From positions 620,001-684,000 of the forward strand of contig JAMXDE010000024.1 of assembly GCA_026770025.1 (NCBI GenBank): DNA of 64,000 bases, written 5' to 3'. The first letter of the stretch is position 1. Each line of letters starts with the position of its first letter. Positions 55,901 to 64,000 of this stretch are shown in pieces. This DNA comes from Craspedostauros australis (lineage: Eukaryota > Bacillariophyta > Bacillariophyceae > Mastogloiales > Achnanthaceae). The position numbers and the translations under genes are program-made. Under the pieces are notes generated by a model, which saw only the letters and a list, made by a program, of their open reading frames with translations, was not told the DNA's origin and searched no databases.

Positions 55901-58576
55901 GCTGCCTTCGGGCAGCGTCCGGATGTCAGCAAGTACCTCGCGTACTACTGGTGGCAACCGGTCTACTACCGTGTGGAACGTCCTGGCTTCCCGAGTGAGT
56001 CCAAGGAGCGCCGCGGCCACTGGGCTGGTCCGTGTCTCCACAAGGGCGACGACCTCACATTCTGGGTGCTCGACGATGCGACACAACAACTCCTGTCTCG
56101 GTCTGCTATCCGCGCCGCCGATGATGCCTCTACTCGCAACTTGAGAGCCGACTATCCTTTTCCACTCGTGGGGGAGGATGCCGATTCTGCGACTACTGTA
56201 TCAGACAGCGATGACGGTGACTACACAGACAACACCATTCCCTCCGATGTTGAACCCATCGTTCACGCATTATCGGATGCTGTTTTGTTCTCACATCAAG
56301 AGACAGAATCACGCACAAGTGGAAAGGACGTCGTTTCCGTTCCAAAGTTCACACCCGAAGAACTTTTGGGCAAAACAATTTTGTTCCACCGCAATGGACA
56401 AAACGTCCGTGCCGAAGTGATCCAAAAGATCAACGATTCAGACGCTGAGAACCATCAGCGTATCAAGATGCTCCTATCACTTAACGATGGGGAGCTTCAC
56501 GAACTGATTTCGTATGTCGAACTTTCCGACGTCTTCGAGCAACAAACCACGGATGGTGCGACAAACAACCCGCAGGCAGGGAGCACATGGTCTTTCCAAG
56601 ACATCGTGGACCACGAAGGTCCCCTCGCTCAGACATCCCCATCCTACAAGGGATCAAAGTACAATGTCACTGTACTTTGGGATGACGGTTCCAAAACGTC
56701 CGAACCGTTATCTGTCATGGCGAAGGACGACCCGGTCTCTTGCGCTACTTATGCGCGGAAACACGATTTGCTTGGTGTTCCTGGGTGGAAGCGTTTCCGA
56801 CAAATCGGTATTCGCCAAACCTCGATCGCTCGTGCAATCGCCACCAACAAGGCGAACCGCAGCAACACACCCGTATTCCAATTCGGCGTTCAGGTACCGC
56901 ACAACCACAAGGAAGCGTTGATGCTTGACGCCAAGAACGGCAACACGCTGTGGGCTGACGCCGAGCGCAAGGAGATGGACCAGCTCACGAGCTACGAAAC
57001 CTTCAAGACCCTCGGATACCACGCCAAGGTACCTGATGGGTTCCAGAAGATTCGCCTCCAATGGGTATACGCCGTGAAGCACGATCTGCGCCACAAGGCC
57101 AGATGCGTCGCTGGCGGCCATTTGACCGCACCATGCAAGGACACAGCATACGCTGGAGTCGTCAGTCTCCGTTCTCTCCGCCTCGCACTACTCGCTGGGG
57201 AGATGAATGGACTGCAGACCATGGTCGGCGACATCGGCAACGCGTACTTGGAAGCCTACACCAAGGAACGCATCTGCTTCGTCGCTGGAGATGAGTTCGG
57301 AGACAAGGCCGGTCACACGATGCAAATCGTCAAGGCGCTCTACGGCCTCCGCACTTCCGGCGCACGCTTCCACGAAGCGCTCGCAGACACACTCAGGGAC
57401 CTGCAATTCTTCCAATGCAGATCAGACCCTGATGTGTGGATGCGCGACGGTGGTGACCACTGGGAATACGTCTGCGTCTACGTGGACGATCTCATGGCCA
57501 CCATGAAGGACCCGCAAGCCTTCTTCGACACCCTCACTTCGGTCTACGGATACAAGCTGAAGGGCGTCGGACCCGTCTCGTACCACCTCGGCGCTGACTT
57601 CGGTCGCGATAGCGATGGCACCATGAAAATGAGCCCGCAATCGTACATCAAGCGCATGCTCGGCAACTACGAGCGCATGTTCGGTTGTGCCCCCACGAAG
57701 GCCAGCTGCCCACTCGACCATTCCGACAGCCCGGAACTCGACAAGTCGCCTGAGCTCTCCGAGATCGACAAACGCAAGTTCATGTCGCTGATCGGCGCGC
57801 TACAATGGTGCATCACCCTCGGACGGTTCGACATCTCTGTCGCCGTCATGACCCTCGCACGCTTCCGTGCCGCCCCTCGCAAAGGTCATCTCGAGCGCGC
57901 ACAACGCGTCTACGGGTACCTGCGCAAGCATCCCGATGCCGCCATCCGGTTCCGCACGGGCGTCCCAAACCACGAAGAGAGTTTTGTTGTTCCCAAACAC
58001 GACTGGCTCTATTCCGTGTACGGGCACACACAGGAGGAAACTGACCCAGACGTGCCCACTCCAAAAGGCGCGATCGTCCGCACCACCACCTTTGTGGATG
58101 CAAACCTCCTCCACTGCAAGGTCACCGGCAGGTCGGCAACTGGCATCCTACACCTTGTCAACCAAACTCCCATCGAGTGGTTCAGCAAGCGCCAAGCCAC
58201 CGTCGAGACTGCTACCTACGGATCCGAGTTCGTTGCTGCCCGACAGGCCACCGAACAGATCATCTCTCTCCGCCTCGCTCTTCGCGAAATGGGCATTCCC
58301 ATCGATGGTCCCAGCTGGATGTTCGGTGATAACCAAAGTGTCATCACCTCATCTACTGTGCCTATGAGCATGTTGTCCAAGCGGCACAATGCTCTCGCCT
58401 ACCACCGAGTCCGGTCCGCCATCGCCGCCGGGGTCCTCTACTTCGTCAAAATCCACGGCTCGCAAAATGTGGCCGACATCATGACCAAGTTCCTACCATG
58501 GGCATCCTTCTGGCCCCTCGTCAAGCCTCTGCTCTTCTGGAAGGGCAACAGTCCCTCTCTGGATCGCGTCACCTGA
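52931..58576 (+). CDS. Copia 2 gag-pol polyprotein
   Basis: One unbroken frame encodes 1881 residues, starting at CACCATG. Gag has a central Ser/Ala-rich tract and a basic C-terminal region (GKGKGGSSGKSPAKGNGKT). No CCHC knuckle was seen. Protease: DSGANGGLAGDD (Asp near 579). Integrase triad: Asp841 (AMDTFFS), Asp905 (MSDNAKSE) and Glu940 (NGAERRIQD). Chromo-like segment: YNVTVLWDDGSKTSEPLSV (near 1245). RT: YVDDLM (Asp near 1519). RNase H: FVDANLLHC (near 1723), YGSEF and FGDNQS. Every catalytic motif seen in copia 1 is present. The chromo-like segment and the absence of a zinc knuckle are shared by both elements. Confidence 0.95.
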   Translation: MATNTNVTDTNEYTILNHVLSVIGIQAHSWQRRALNEAGIANAMDLIHLDKPALLAIEVTDDDDNTFRPMNVLVVNKILALVRWINLQPRLTPDEWMSVDMYDISHPSVIGAAGPRTPASYHPRGGVGIIPPSTRTRRTVDDDEDIESVSPPDRARFATPVTNPSARVATAETPTAAAPVPSVAFAPASALPESFTKEFSRGVKREALAFPTLKDDKRFLSFRRQFEAIAYTHGLEYHIDPSWEPGPSDMLFYNMQNRYLYSVLSLHVKTSRGDQLLRKHQASKDGRAVYQSLVEIYTNGVNGESAAMALRARIASFTLDNSWKKNRENFVDTWQGIISDIEDMEDDALPDNTKKTWLHNSIALDKDLLNALTSTSYVRDEMLAAMPSGFEIKAAGFDHHLNSVRIHAQRLDSSHPRQTQKRNVNNAATGKGKGGSSGKSPAKGNGKTYTNDKRGRIPNEEWATMSWAQKKDYMHNNPSRSAGKGDTSHAANKAKSSGNSSSTPATNAPASSDAGGNADSKGGPPGSAINRMLAQARQSGQSTADFVDSEGGAWRRVNSTVVRYNFETSVETKTGALVDSGANGGLAGDDVLVLCKTGTTADVSGIGDSTIASLDIGTAAALLHTSSGPIIAKFHQYALYGKGKSIHSTNQLSAFGMDVNERPRGLPGGRQTVVTPEGHVIPLSIRAGLSYMDMRPPTPAEMDRYPHVDFTSDDVWDPSILDQEFGLDDVRALADDDDDGSALADLDRLHVYAASTDEARGTVPHSGSAGKSGSVRVRSSPIDYEALRPHFGWIPARRIKDTLGCTSQWYRTSERFAMRKHFRTRFPAANVDRLHETVAMDTFFSDTPAHDDGVPGHGGCTMIQVFVALDSRYTSGFPMASERQVADSLLDFIRRHGAPDLLMSDNAKSEVGFKVQDILRQYAIKDHQSEPEHQHQNGAERRIQDIKRTVNGVMDRTGTPSRFWLICTLYVIDLFNHIAQRTCGNVTPSQAAFGQRPDVSKYLAYYWWQPVYYRVERPGFPSESKERRGHWAGPCLHKGDDLTFWVLDDATQQLLSRSAIRAADDASTRNLRADYPFPLVGEDADSATTVSDSDDGDYTDNTIPSDVEPIVHALSDAVLFSHQETESRTSGKDVVSVPKFTPEELLGKTILFHRNGQNVRAEVIQKINDSDAENHQRIKMLLSLNDGELHELISYVELSDVFEQQTTDGATNNPQAGSTWSFQDIVDHEGPLAQTSPSYKGSKYNVTVLWDDGSKTSEPLSVMAKDDPVSCATYARKHDLLGVPGWKRFRQIGIRQTSIARAIATNKANRSNTPVFQFGVQVPHNHKEALMLDAKNGNTLWADAERKEMDQLTSYETFKTLGYHAKVPDGFQKIRLQWVYAVKHDLRHKARCVAGGHLTAPCKDTAYAGVVSLRSLRLALLAGEMNGLQTMVGDIGNAYLEAYTKERICFVAGDEFGDKAGHTMQIVKALYGLRTSGARFHEALADTLRDLQFFQCRSDPDVWMRDGGDHWEYVCVYVDDLMATMKDPQAFFDTLTSVYGYKLKGVGPVSYHLGADFGRDSDGTMKMSPQSYIKRMLGNYERMFGCAPTKASCPLDHSDSPELDKSPELSEIDKRKFMSLIGALQWCITLGRFDISVAVMTLARFRAAPRKGHLERAQRVYGYLRKHPDAAIRFRTGVPNHEESFVVPKHDWLYSVYGHTQEETDPDVPTPKGAIVRTTTFVDANLLHCKVTGRSATGILHLVNQTPIEWFSKRQATVETATYGSEFVAARQATEQIISLRLALREMGIPIDGPSWMFGDNQSVITSSTVPMSMLSKRHNALAYHRVRSAIAAGVLYFVKIHGSQNVADIMTKFLPWASFWPLVKPLLFWKGNSPSLDRVT

Positions 58577-58603
58577 TCTGCTACCTACATCGAGACACAC
58601 TTT

Positions 58604-58609
58604 GGGGAG
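58604..58609 (+). promoter_or_regulatory. Copia 2 polypurine tract
   Basis: GGGGAG abuts the right LTR, identical to copia 1. Confidence 0.75.
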
Positions 58610-59218
58610 TATTAGCTCAAACTAGTATTCCTATTAGTCGTGTTAAGATTTAGTCTAGTTAGTCAAATGACCGACTGCTCAGAGTTTGAGCGGGATTGAA
58701 GCGTGACTCAATGTCGGTGGGATGGGGTCCCACCCTCGAATCGTGCTCTACTTAAGACGATGTCGCGTGTCCGCTGAATTTGGGTTTGGGCGATCGTGCC
58801 ATCCCACGCCACTTATGGGCGTGACATGACGTGTCCTGAACGGACAATCGGGTCAAACCGTTGGATGAACCTTGTTCCCCCAAATTGATCGGAAGAGAGT
58901 GAACAACAAACTCTCTCTCCGACCGTCACGAAATTGATGTCTCCTCTCGGAAATGGCAACATCGACACCACGATGATTGCACGTACGGAGACTCAACGCT
59001 CCACTATGTTACTACTAATAGAGATGTTGCAGATCCAACTATAATGGATGCTGCGCATCACATGCTCACAATCCTTTTGAAAGTCTCATTTGGATTCGTA
59101 CAGCTTTAAAGACTAAGACACACTCTCACTCTCAAACTCACCAACCTACTGCACTACCACGGATTGATCACCCTTCGGCGTTCAGTAAGTTCACTTCGTT
59201 TTCATTATCGTTTTATCA
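58610..59218 (+). repeat. Copia 2 right LTR
   Basis: 609 bp, apparently identical to the left LTR. It ends TTATCA and is followed by CCCTG. Confidence 0.93.
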
Positions 59219-59223
59219 CCCTG
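59219..59223. repeat. Copia 2 TSD, right
   Basis: CCCTG, the second copy of the duplication at 51836-51840. Confidence 0.9.
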
Positions 59224-60350
59224 GGCAACGGGACTGGGACATTCTTACCGAGATCCGTGCACTGCGCCATGAAATCCAAGCTACCCTGAAGTGGGAGTGG
59301 GTGAAAGGCCACCAAGACGACACCGGGAAGCAACTGACGACTCTGGAGCAGCTCAATGTTGTGGCCGACGAACAGGCCAAACTGTTCTGGACCGACACAG
59401 CGGATCGAAGGCTGGTGAAGCGCTGGGAAACTGATATGGAAAGATGGCGCTTGCGCTTACGCAATGCGGACTATTCACACGTCGACGCGAGAGAACTGCA
59501 TGAACTTCTGCAATCGGCGGCGGCTGCAACCTATTGGTCGTCGAAATTCCAATGGGACGAAGCCCAACTGACCCAAGTGGACTGGCATACGTACAAAAAG
59601 GCCCGGTCGTCGAAGAAGAACAAAGAGATGACGTGGTTCATATCGAAGTGGTCTTCAGGCTTTGTCGGGGTGAACAAGAAGCTGCACCAGATGGGCCAAA
59701 AGGACTCACCAAAGTGCCAATTTTGTGCGCAGGAAGAGACGACGATTCACGTCCTGCAGTGCAGCGAGCACCAGGAGGCGTGGCAGGAAGCCACGGCGGC
59801 GCTTTTGGACCGAATGGTGCGCATCGGTACTTGCCCACGGTTGGTCGGCAACATGCGAGTGGGGTTGGTCAGATGAAGACGCAACCGGAACAACGAGGGG
59901 CCGCAAAGCCACGTTGGGTGGTATCCTCTCCTCGTCGGATTCGTCCACAGGGACTGGAGGCGACAGCAGAAACTATGGATGCAGACCCACGAGTGTCAGT
60001 AACCGGATGCCAAAGCCTGGGCACGTGAGATGGTGCGTTGGATATGGAAGGTTCCATGGGCGGTGTGGAACGCTCGAAACGCGAAGGTACACGAGAGCGA
60101 TCAGCACCCGACGACGAAGGACCTGCGCCAGCAGGTGCGACGGATGCTCCAGAGCAACAGTCGGGACATGAACGAGTCAGAGCTCCACCTCCTCCGAGAC
60201 GGAAGAAACATCGAGTATGGCACGGAAGCGCAAATGCGACAATGGGTTGGCGCTATGACGGCGGTACAGGCGGCGGTGAAGGCCAGGCGACGAACACGGT
60301 CGATGCAGGCAGAACGGCAGACCATGGCAGCATGGCTAGGATTAGTATGA
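59224..60350 (+). pseudogene. LINE ORF2, part 3: RNase H end and Cys/His tail, two stops
   Basis: This resumes part 2 in phase after removal of copia 2. It has WEWVKGHQDD and NVVADEQAK (the end of RNase H with the last catalytic Asp), then a zinc-knuckle pattern CQFCAQEE with distal HVLQC. TGA at 59874 and TAA at 60000 interrupt the frame, yet homology-like sequence continues in the same frame to 60350 (GWYPLLVGFVHRDW before the second stop, WAVWNARNAK after it). The element therefore lost the last 160 residues of its ORF2 product to two point changes. Confidence 0.8.
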
Positions 60351-60463
60351 GTGGCAACACTTGACAGCTCGCTCAAAGCCGTGCCCTATGGGGCCGGTGG
60401 CGGCGAGGGTAAAGCCTCGAGGCACATCTATGATGTAATCACTGAGTTATTATTATTATTATT
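60351..60463 (+). other. LINE 3' untranslated region and (TTA)n tail
   Basis: A 113-base 3' end ends in five TTA repeats (60447-60463) instead of a poly(A). A short simple-repeat tail is typical of I-type LINEs. The right TSD follows directly. Confidence 0.8.
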
Positions 60464-60480
60464 CGTTATATTCTAGAATA
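60464..60480. repeat. LINE target-site duplication, right copy
   Basis: Exact second copy of the 17 bases at 36653-36669. Confidence 0.85.
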
Positions 60481-61660
60481 GAATAGAATACTTCAGAGCG
60501 AAGCTTACATACTCCAACGAGTCCACAACACGTACCTTCTCGCAGATGCAGGCGCCTGGGTTGCCATGAGGAAGAGACTCCCAAGTGAATGTGGAACATC
60601 CCCGAATCCCAAGGCCCAGCACTCGTTGCGACATCAAGGTCGATTTCAGGCAACATCCAGGTGTTGGTGCATCAGGCCAAATTGTGAGAGCAGACGGGGC
60701 GAAACCGCAAAAGGCCCATGATGTCACTAAACGGTGCGAATCAACAGCAGGCAGCCACCACCAACACCATGCAAGCAAACCAACGGAGAACAGCAGAGAA
60801 GCCAAAAGCAACAACAAAACGGCCATAAAACCAATTTCAAAGTATCTGATTATACACCCACATCAATCTCACTGTCCTGCATCTGGATTGACCTTCGGTT
60901 GAACACCGGGTAGCATCCGGTGCTGAGCAGTTGCTCCAACACCAGGTACTGCCATTCGGCACTCACGAACCTGGAAGAGGGATTGTATTCTGCTGCTGTG
61001 TTGCCGCCGTGGCGCTGCATTCGTGTTTTGTTGGGGAGTTCTGTATCTCATACGCGCTGTGCCATCTCAGTTGTGTGATTGGCCACTCCTCTTAATTTTG
61101 ATGTCACATCACGTTCGCGCGTTTCCGTCTCATCTCGTGGTCGTGTCGCCTCTGCGGGTGTTTGTGTAAACAATCAGGCCCCACCGATTTGTTTTCCGTT
61201 CTGAAGAAGAGGACGGGCTATCTAACGCAGCGCGAACACACCCGGGCGTCCCCGAGAGTCACAGACCACACAGAACACCCAACGCAGGCGAACCCTTGAA
61301 TCCCCAAACAAGTCGGATGCGGCCACGAATGACACTTCCGCGAGAAGCGCCTCCCAACAGGAAGAAGTGGATCATTTGCTTGTCGCTTTCGCGAGTGCAT
61401 GTGTCGGTGGTATCACACCTTGTTGCGAGGGGGCTTCACGATCCGACAACTCGAGGCTCTCATTTCCACGAGCAGGTTGTGGGAGGTGTGGTTGTGCGCC
61501 CGTGCCAAACCTGGGGATGGCCCAGTTGACGTGGAGGCGTGACACCGCTCAGCGAGGACATCGTGCGAAGTACCGTGATCCCATAATTTGTGCCACCAAC
61601 AACATCGAGGATTTTCCCGTCGCCAGAATCGGCACCGACGAAAAGAAACTCATCACCACC
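60481..61660 (+). repeat. Duplicated upstream region, copy B, right part
   Basis: This continues the match to 26630-27443, up to the ATPase start codon. It holds nearly identical blocks such as ACCACACAGAACACCCAACG near 61264 (27115 in copy A). It differs by one clear insertion at 60663-60947 and by scattered small changes. It holds the probable promoter of ATPase copy B. No gene was seen inside. Confidence 0.85.
60663..60947. mobile_element. Small MITE-like insertion in copy B upstream region
   Basis: Copy A lacks this 285-base segment. CCAGGT occurs at both edges (60657-60662 and 60942-60947), a possible 6-bp target duplication. The ends are inverted (GTTGGTGC on the left, GCTCCAAC on the right). 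An internal hairpin CACCGG...CCGGTG is at about 60904-60922. No coding capacity is visible. Confidence 0.45.
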
Positions 61661-64000
61661 ATGAACGGCACCATGAACAACAACACCACGAACATCACCA
61701 TGAACGGCACCATGAACAGCAAGAGAACGGATGGTTATGGCGCAACATCATCGACGCAATCGCTCAAATCATCGACGGCGCATACCCCCGCCATGGCGAC
61801 CGGCACCACCGTTTCCAACGCTTCCTCCAAATCTGCTCGTTCCGCTTTCTCCAAAGAATCGACACAGAGTAAATCTGCATCGTTCGATCACAAGCCATCA
61901 TCGCCAGTACCAATCCAACCGTCGTCCATCAGAACATCGTCCGTCCTCGATGACACCGCCCTCGCCTCCGGCAACGACTTCATCGATGACGGATACAACG
62001 AGGTCGAGCTGGACACAGAAGTTCCGCACACTCTGTTTGATGGCGGCGGTGCAGCGGTGTTCGGTCGTGACAAAGAACTCGAAACACTGCGCGCCGCCTT
62101 TGATCAGATGGTAGTGGCTGGAAAGACAGCCAGAAGAGGCAGAAAAGCCAAGGCGACAGCATCGGAGGAGTCGGCGCCTGAACCAGTGCCCACTGGAAAA
62201 ACATTGCTGCCAGCTGTGTTCGTGTGGGGCATCAGCGGCACAGGAAAGTCCAAGTTGGTCGATACCTTCTGCAATCAGTTGCGTGACGATCTCGAGAAGG
62301 AGAACAGGAGGAGGCACAGAAAGAAAAAGAGCACGAAGGTCATCGCGCATCGTGATGTGCACATCCTGAAGGGCAAATTCGAAGAACATCAACAGGGCGA
62401 TCCCTTCTCTGCCATCACCCAGGCGCTCTCGAACTGGTGCAAGCAACTGGCTTCTTACAACAAGCCCTCAGGAGCGACTGCGCAAGACTCAATTCCAACA
62501 CCACCGACATCGACATCGCAAGTACAGGGAAACAATCCCACTCAGATTGGTGCGAAGAACAACGAAGAAGCGGCAAAGCAGAGAACCACAGGCAACCCTC
62601 TCCTGCAACAACTTCGAACCAACATCAAGTCCAGTCTCCTCACATCCCAGCAAAGAAGCCTACTCCTCACCTTCGTGCCAGCATTGTCCATCCTCTTCAG
62701 CAATGATGACAGTGACAACGCTTCCCCGACCTCACGACAAGCCAATTCCAGCCCCAGTGCACAATCCAATGCGCCGCAGGTTTCATTATCGAATACATCG
62801 TGGAATCGATTCCAATACACCTTTGCGCAGTTCTTGAGTGCCGTCTCCTCGAAGGATTGTCCTGTCGTGATGGTGTTGGATGACTTGCAATGGGCATCGC
62901 AAGAGTGCATGGAGCTGATGTCGTCCATCATGCATCGCTCCCACTTTATGTGGATCGGGACCATCCGACAAGAGGTCAATCCTCATTCACCGGATGAAGT
63001 ACTGGAATTGGAAGTCGACATGCCGTTCCGCAAGCTCTTGGCCGACATCAACTTGAACAACCCCGCCAATCCCAACACCAACAACAGCAATGGAGTCATC
63101 GACAAAGCAACAGCAACGCCCGCGTACACCGACATCCACCTCAACAACTTCGACAAGCAGCAGCTGCGTGACTGGGTATCCCAACTGTTCCAACAAGACA
63201 ACGACGCTGTGGATGAGGCAACCGATCTACTTTTCAGACAAACGGATGGTAACATTTTCCATACAGTTCAGCTTCTGGAAGACATGGAGCGAAGTCAGGT
63301 GTTGGTGTACAGTCGTAGCACCTTCCAGTGGGAGATGAATACTGCTGCTGGTGCCTCTTCCAACGACCAGGGTGGCACCGATAATGGTGGTTCTGTGGTG
63401 GAGTATGGAGGCTACAGCGGATCCAGCCACATCATCCAGCTCATCTCATCAAAGCTGCGGTCTTTGCCAACCCAGTTGCAAATGGCACTCGTGCTGGCAT
63501 CGTACATCCGATCCTCGTTCGAGTTGGAGCTGTTGCAAGTCGTGTGGGACTATGAACAGCAACACAATCCCACCAATGATATCCTTGGTGGGAATAGCAA
63601 CATGGACAACGTCAACCCAAACAAGCTGCTTGTGGATTGGTTGGAACAGGCCGTCCTCGAAGGTCTGCTCGCCAACTCCATCGGAGGCACAAGCTACCGT
63701 TTCACCCACGACCGCATCCAACAGGCTTCACGCGAGCTAGTCCCATTCGGGGAGGTACGCACGATGCTTCGCCTGCGCATAGGCGAATGTCTGTGGAATG
63801 TGTGCACAGGCAACACAAGCGGGCATTCGACGAACAAGGCAGTCTGTGACAAGGCAGTCAACAATGACAACGGCCTGATCTTCATCGCGGCCGACCATCT
63901 CAATTGCACCCCAAGTAAGGATCACATGTCGTCGACACGGCGAAACCTCGTGGTCGGTGAGCACGCTTTGCATATGTCGGCACTAGTGCCCGCCGCGACG
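61661..64000 (+). CDS. AAA/STAND-type predicted ATPase, copy B (3' partial)
   Basis: Open for 780 codons to the right edge without a stop. It is paralogous to copy A along its whole visible length. It shares the Asn/Thr-rich start, SSIRTSSVLDDT, DDGYNEVELDT, FGRDKELETL, Walker A GISGTGKS (from residue 190), Walker B VVMVLDDLQWAS (Asp407 and Asp408) and FTHDRIQQASRELVPFGE. It lacks the poly-Asp insertion that copy A has between the Walker motifs. A Gln/Asn-rich segment lies there instead. No stop or frameshift was seen, so it is not an obvious pseudogene despite the transposon nest upstream. The start is the ATG after ACCACC, aligned with the start of copy A. Confidence 0.88.
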   Translation, partial: MNGTMNNNTTNITMNGTMNSKRTDGYGATSSTQSLKSSTAHTPAMATGTTVSNASSKSARSAFSKESTQSKSASFDHKPSSPVPIQPSSIRTSSVLDDTALASGNDFIDDGYNEVELDTEVPHTLFDGGGAAVFGRDKELETLRAAFDQMVVAGKTARRGRKAKATASEESAPEPVPTGKTLLPAVFVWGISGTGKSKLVDTFCNQLRDDLEKENRRRHRKKKSTKVIAHRDVHILKGKFEEHQQGDPFSAITQALSNWCKQLASYNKPSGATAQDSIPTPPTSTSQVQGNNPTQIGAKNNEEAAKQRTTGNPLLQQLRTNIKSSLLTSQQRSLLLTFVPALSILFSNDDSDNASPTSRQANSSPSAQSNAPQVSLSNTSWNRFQYTFAQFLSAVSSKDCPVVMVLDDLQWASQECMELMSSIMHRSHFMWIGTIRQEVNPHSPDEVLELEVDMPFRKLLADINLNNPANPNTNNSNGVIDKATATPAYTDIHLNNFDKQQLRDWVSQLFQQDNDAVDEATDLLFRQTDGNIFHTVQLLEDMERSQVLVYSRSTFQWEMNTAAGASSNDQGGTDNGGSVVEYGGYSGSSHIIQLISSKLRSLPTQLQMALVLASYIRSSFELELLQVVWDYEQQHNPTNDILGGNSNMDNVNPNKLLVDWLEQAVLEGLLANSIGGTSYRFTHDRIQQASRELVPFGEVRTMLRLRIGECLWNVCTGNTSGHSTNKAVCDKAVNNDNGLIFIAADHLNCTPSKDHMSSTRRNLVVGEHALHMSALVPAAT

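Larger units (their letters stand above)
51841..59218 (+). mobile_element. Ty1/copia retrotransposon 2, full length
   Basis: The element is 7378 bp with 609-bp LTRs that look identical. It has the same primer-binding site and GGGGAG polypurine tract as copia 1, one gag-pol frame and TSD CCCTG. It is related to copia 1 but clearly a different family: LTRs and leaders do not align apart from short motifs, while the pol sequences match in long stretches. It inserted in the sense orientation into the LINE RNase H domain. Confidence 0.95.
36670..60463 (+). mobile_element. LINE (non-LTR retrotransposon), interrupted by two copia elements
   Basis: The element runs from just after the left TSD to a (TTA)n tail just before the right TSD. 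Removing the two copia insertions and one copy of each 5-base TSD leaves about 9.1 kb, made up of a 100-base leader, ORF1 (36770-39178), a 1-kb spacer and ORF2 in three pieces. ORF2 has AP-endonuclease, reverse transcriptase, RNase H and a Cys/His knuckle, placing it among RNase H-bearing LINEs (I/Tad-like organisation). ORF1 has one stop and ORF2 has two, so it is not autonomous now. It sits in the upstream region of ATPase copy B. Confidence 0.9.

Noticed and set aside
1-64000. Search by eye for tRNA and rRNA genes
   Set aside because: No B-box-like GGTTCGAATCC with a matching cloverleaf and no rRNA-like blocks were found.

Overview
This is eukaryotic nuclear DNA, most likely from a diatom or a related stramenopile. 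The evidence is a spliced membrane-receptor gene with GT-AG introns, mostly intronless genes elsewhere, Ty1/copia elements that resemble the diatom CoDi type, a LINE with an RNase H domain, and paired COG3899-like ATPases of a kind expanded in diatoms. The lineage is inferred from protein style. No rRNA, tRNA or organellar sequence is present to confirm it.

Left part (1-26 kb): on the minus strand, the 5' end of a spliced single-pass membrane receptor (1-1618) leaves the window. A 0.75-kb inverted-repeat element built on a CpG-rich palindrome (4309-5061) sits upstream of a PRMT7-like arginine methyltransferase (5572-8397). A class I methyltransferase with a Cys/His tail (8845-9744), a small Ser/Thr-rich protein (10281-10805), a PRXL2/AhpC-TSA-like thioredoxin-fold protein (14776-15645), three low-complexity orphan proteins on the minus strand (16014-16550, 17042-18589, 21944-22867) and one orphan on the plus strand (24468-26177) follow. 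The gaps between them are long and rich in simple repeats.

Right part (26-64 kb): an ATPase gene (27444-31715) and its upstream region (from 26412) are duplicated at 36460-64000. The second copy runs off the right edge, and its upstream region is split by a 23.8-kb transposon nest. The nest formed in a readable order. A LINE of about 9.1 kb (36670-60463) inserted first and left a 17-bp target-site duplication. Two different Ty1/copia retrotransposons then inserted into its ORF2. One (40907-48173) lies in the endonuclease domain with TSD CACCA, and the other (51841-59218) lies in the RNase H domain with TSD CCCTG. Each copia element has two LTRs that look identical, one full-length gag-pol frame and an intact TSD, so both look young and possibly active. 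The LINE has three in-frame stops and is dead. Both copia elements have a primer-binding site that appears to match the anticodon arm of tRNA-Asn, which suggests half-tRNA priming as in Drosophila copia and yeast Ty5. A decayed mariner-like transposase (33299-35987) lies between the two ATPase copies.

The cellular genes do not form an operon or an obvious pathway. The main story is the locus history: tandem gene duplication, then LINE insertion, then two recent copia insertions.
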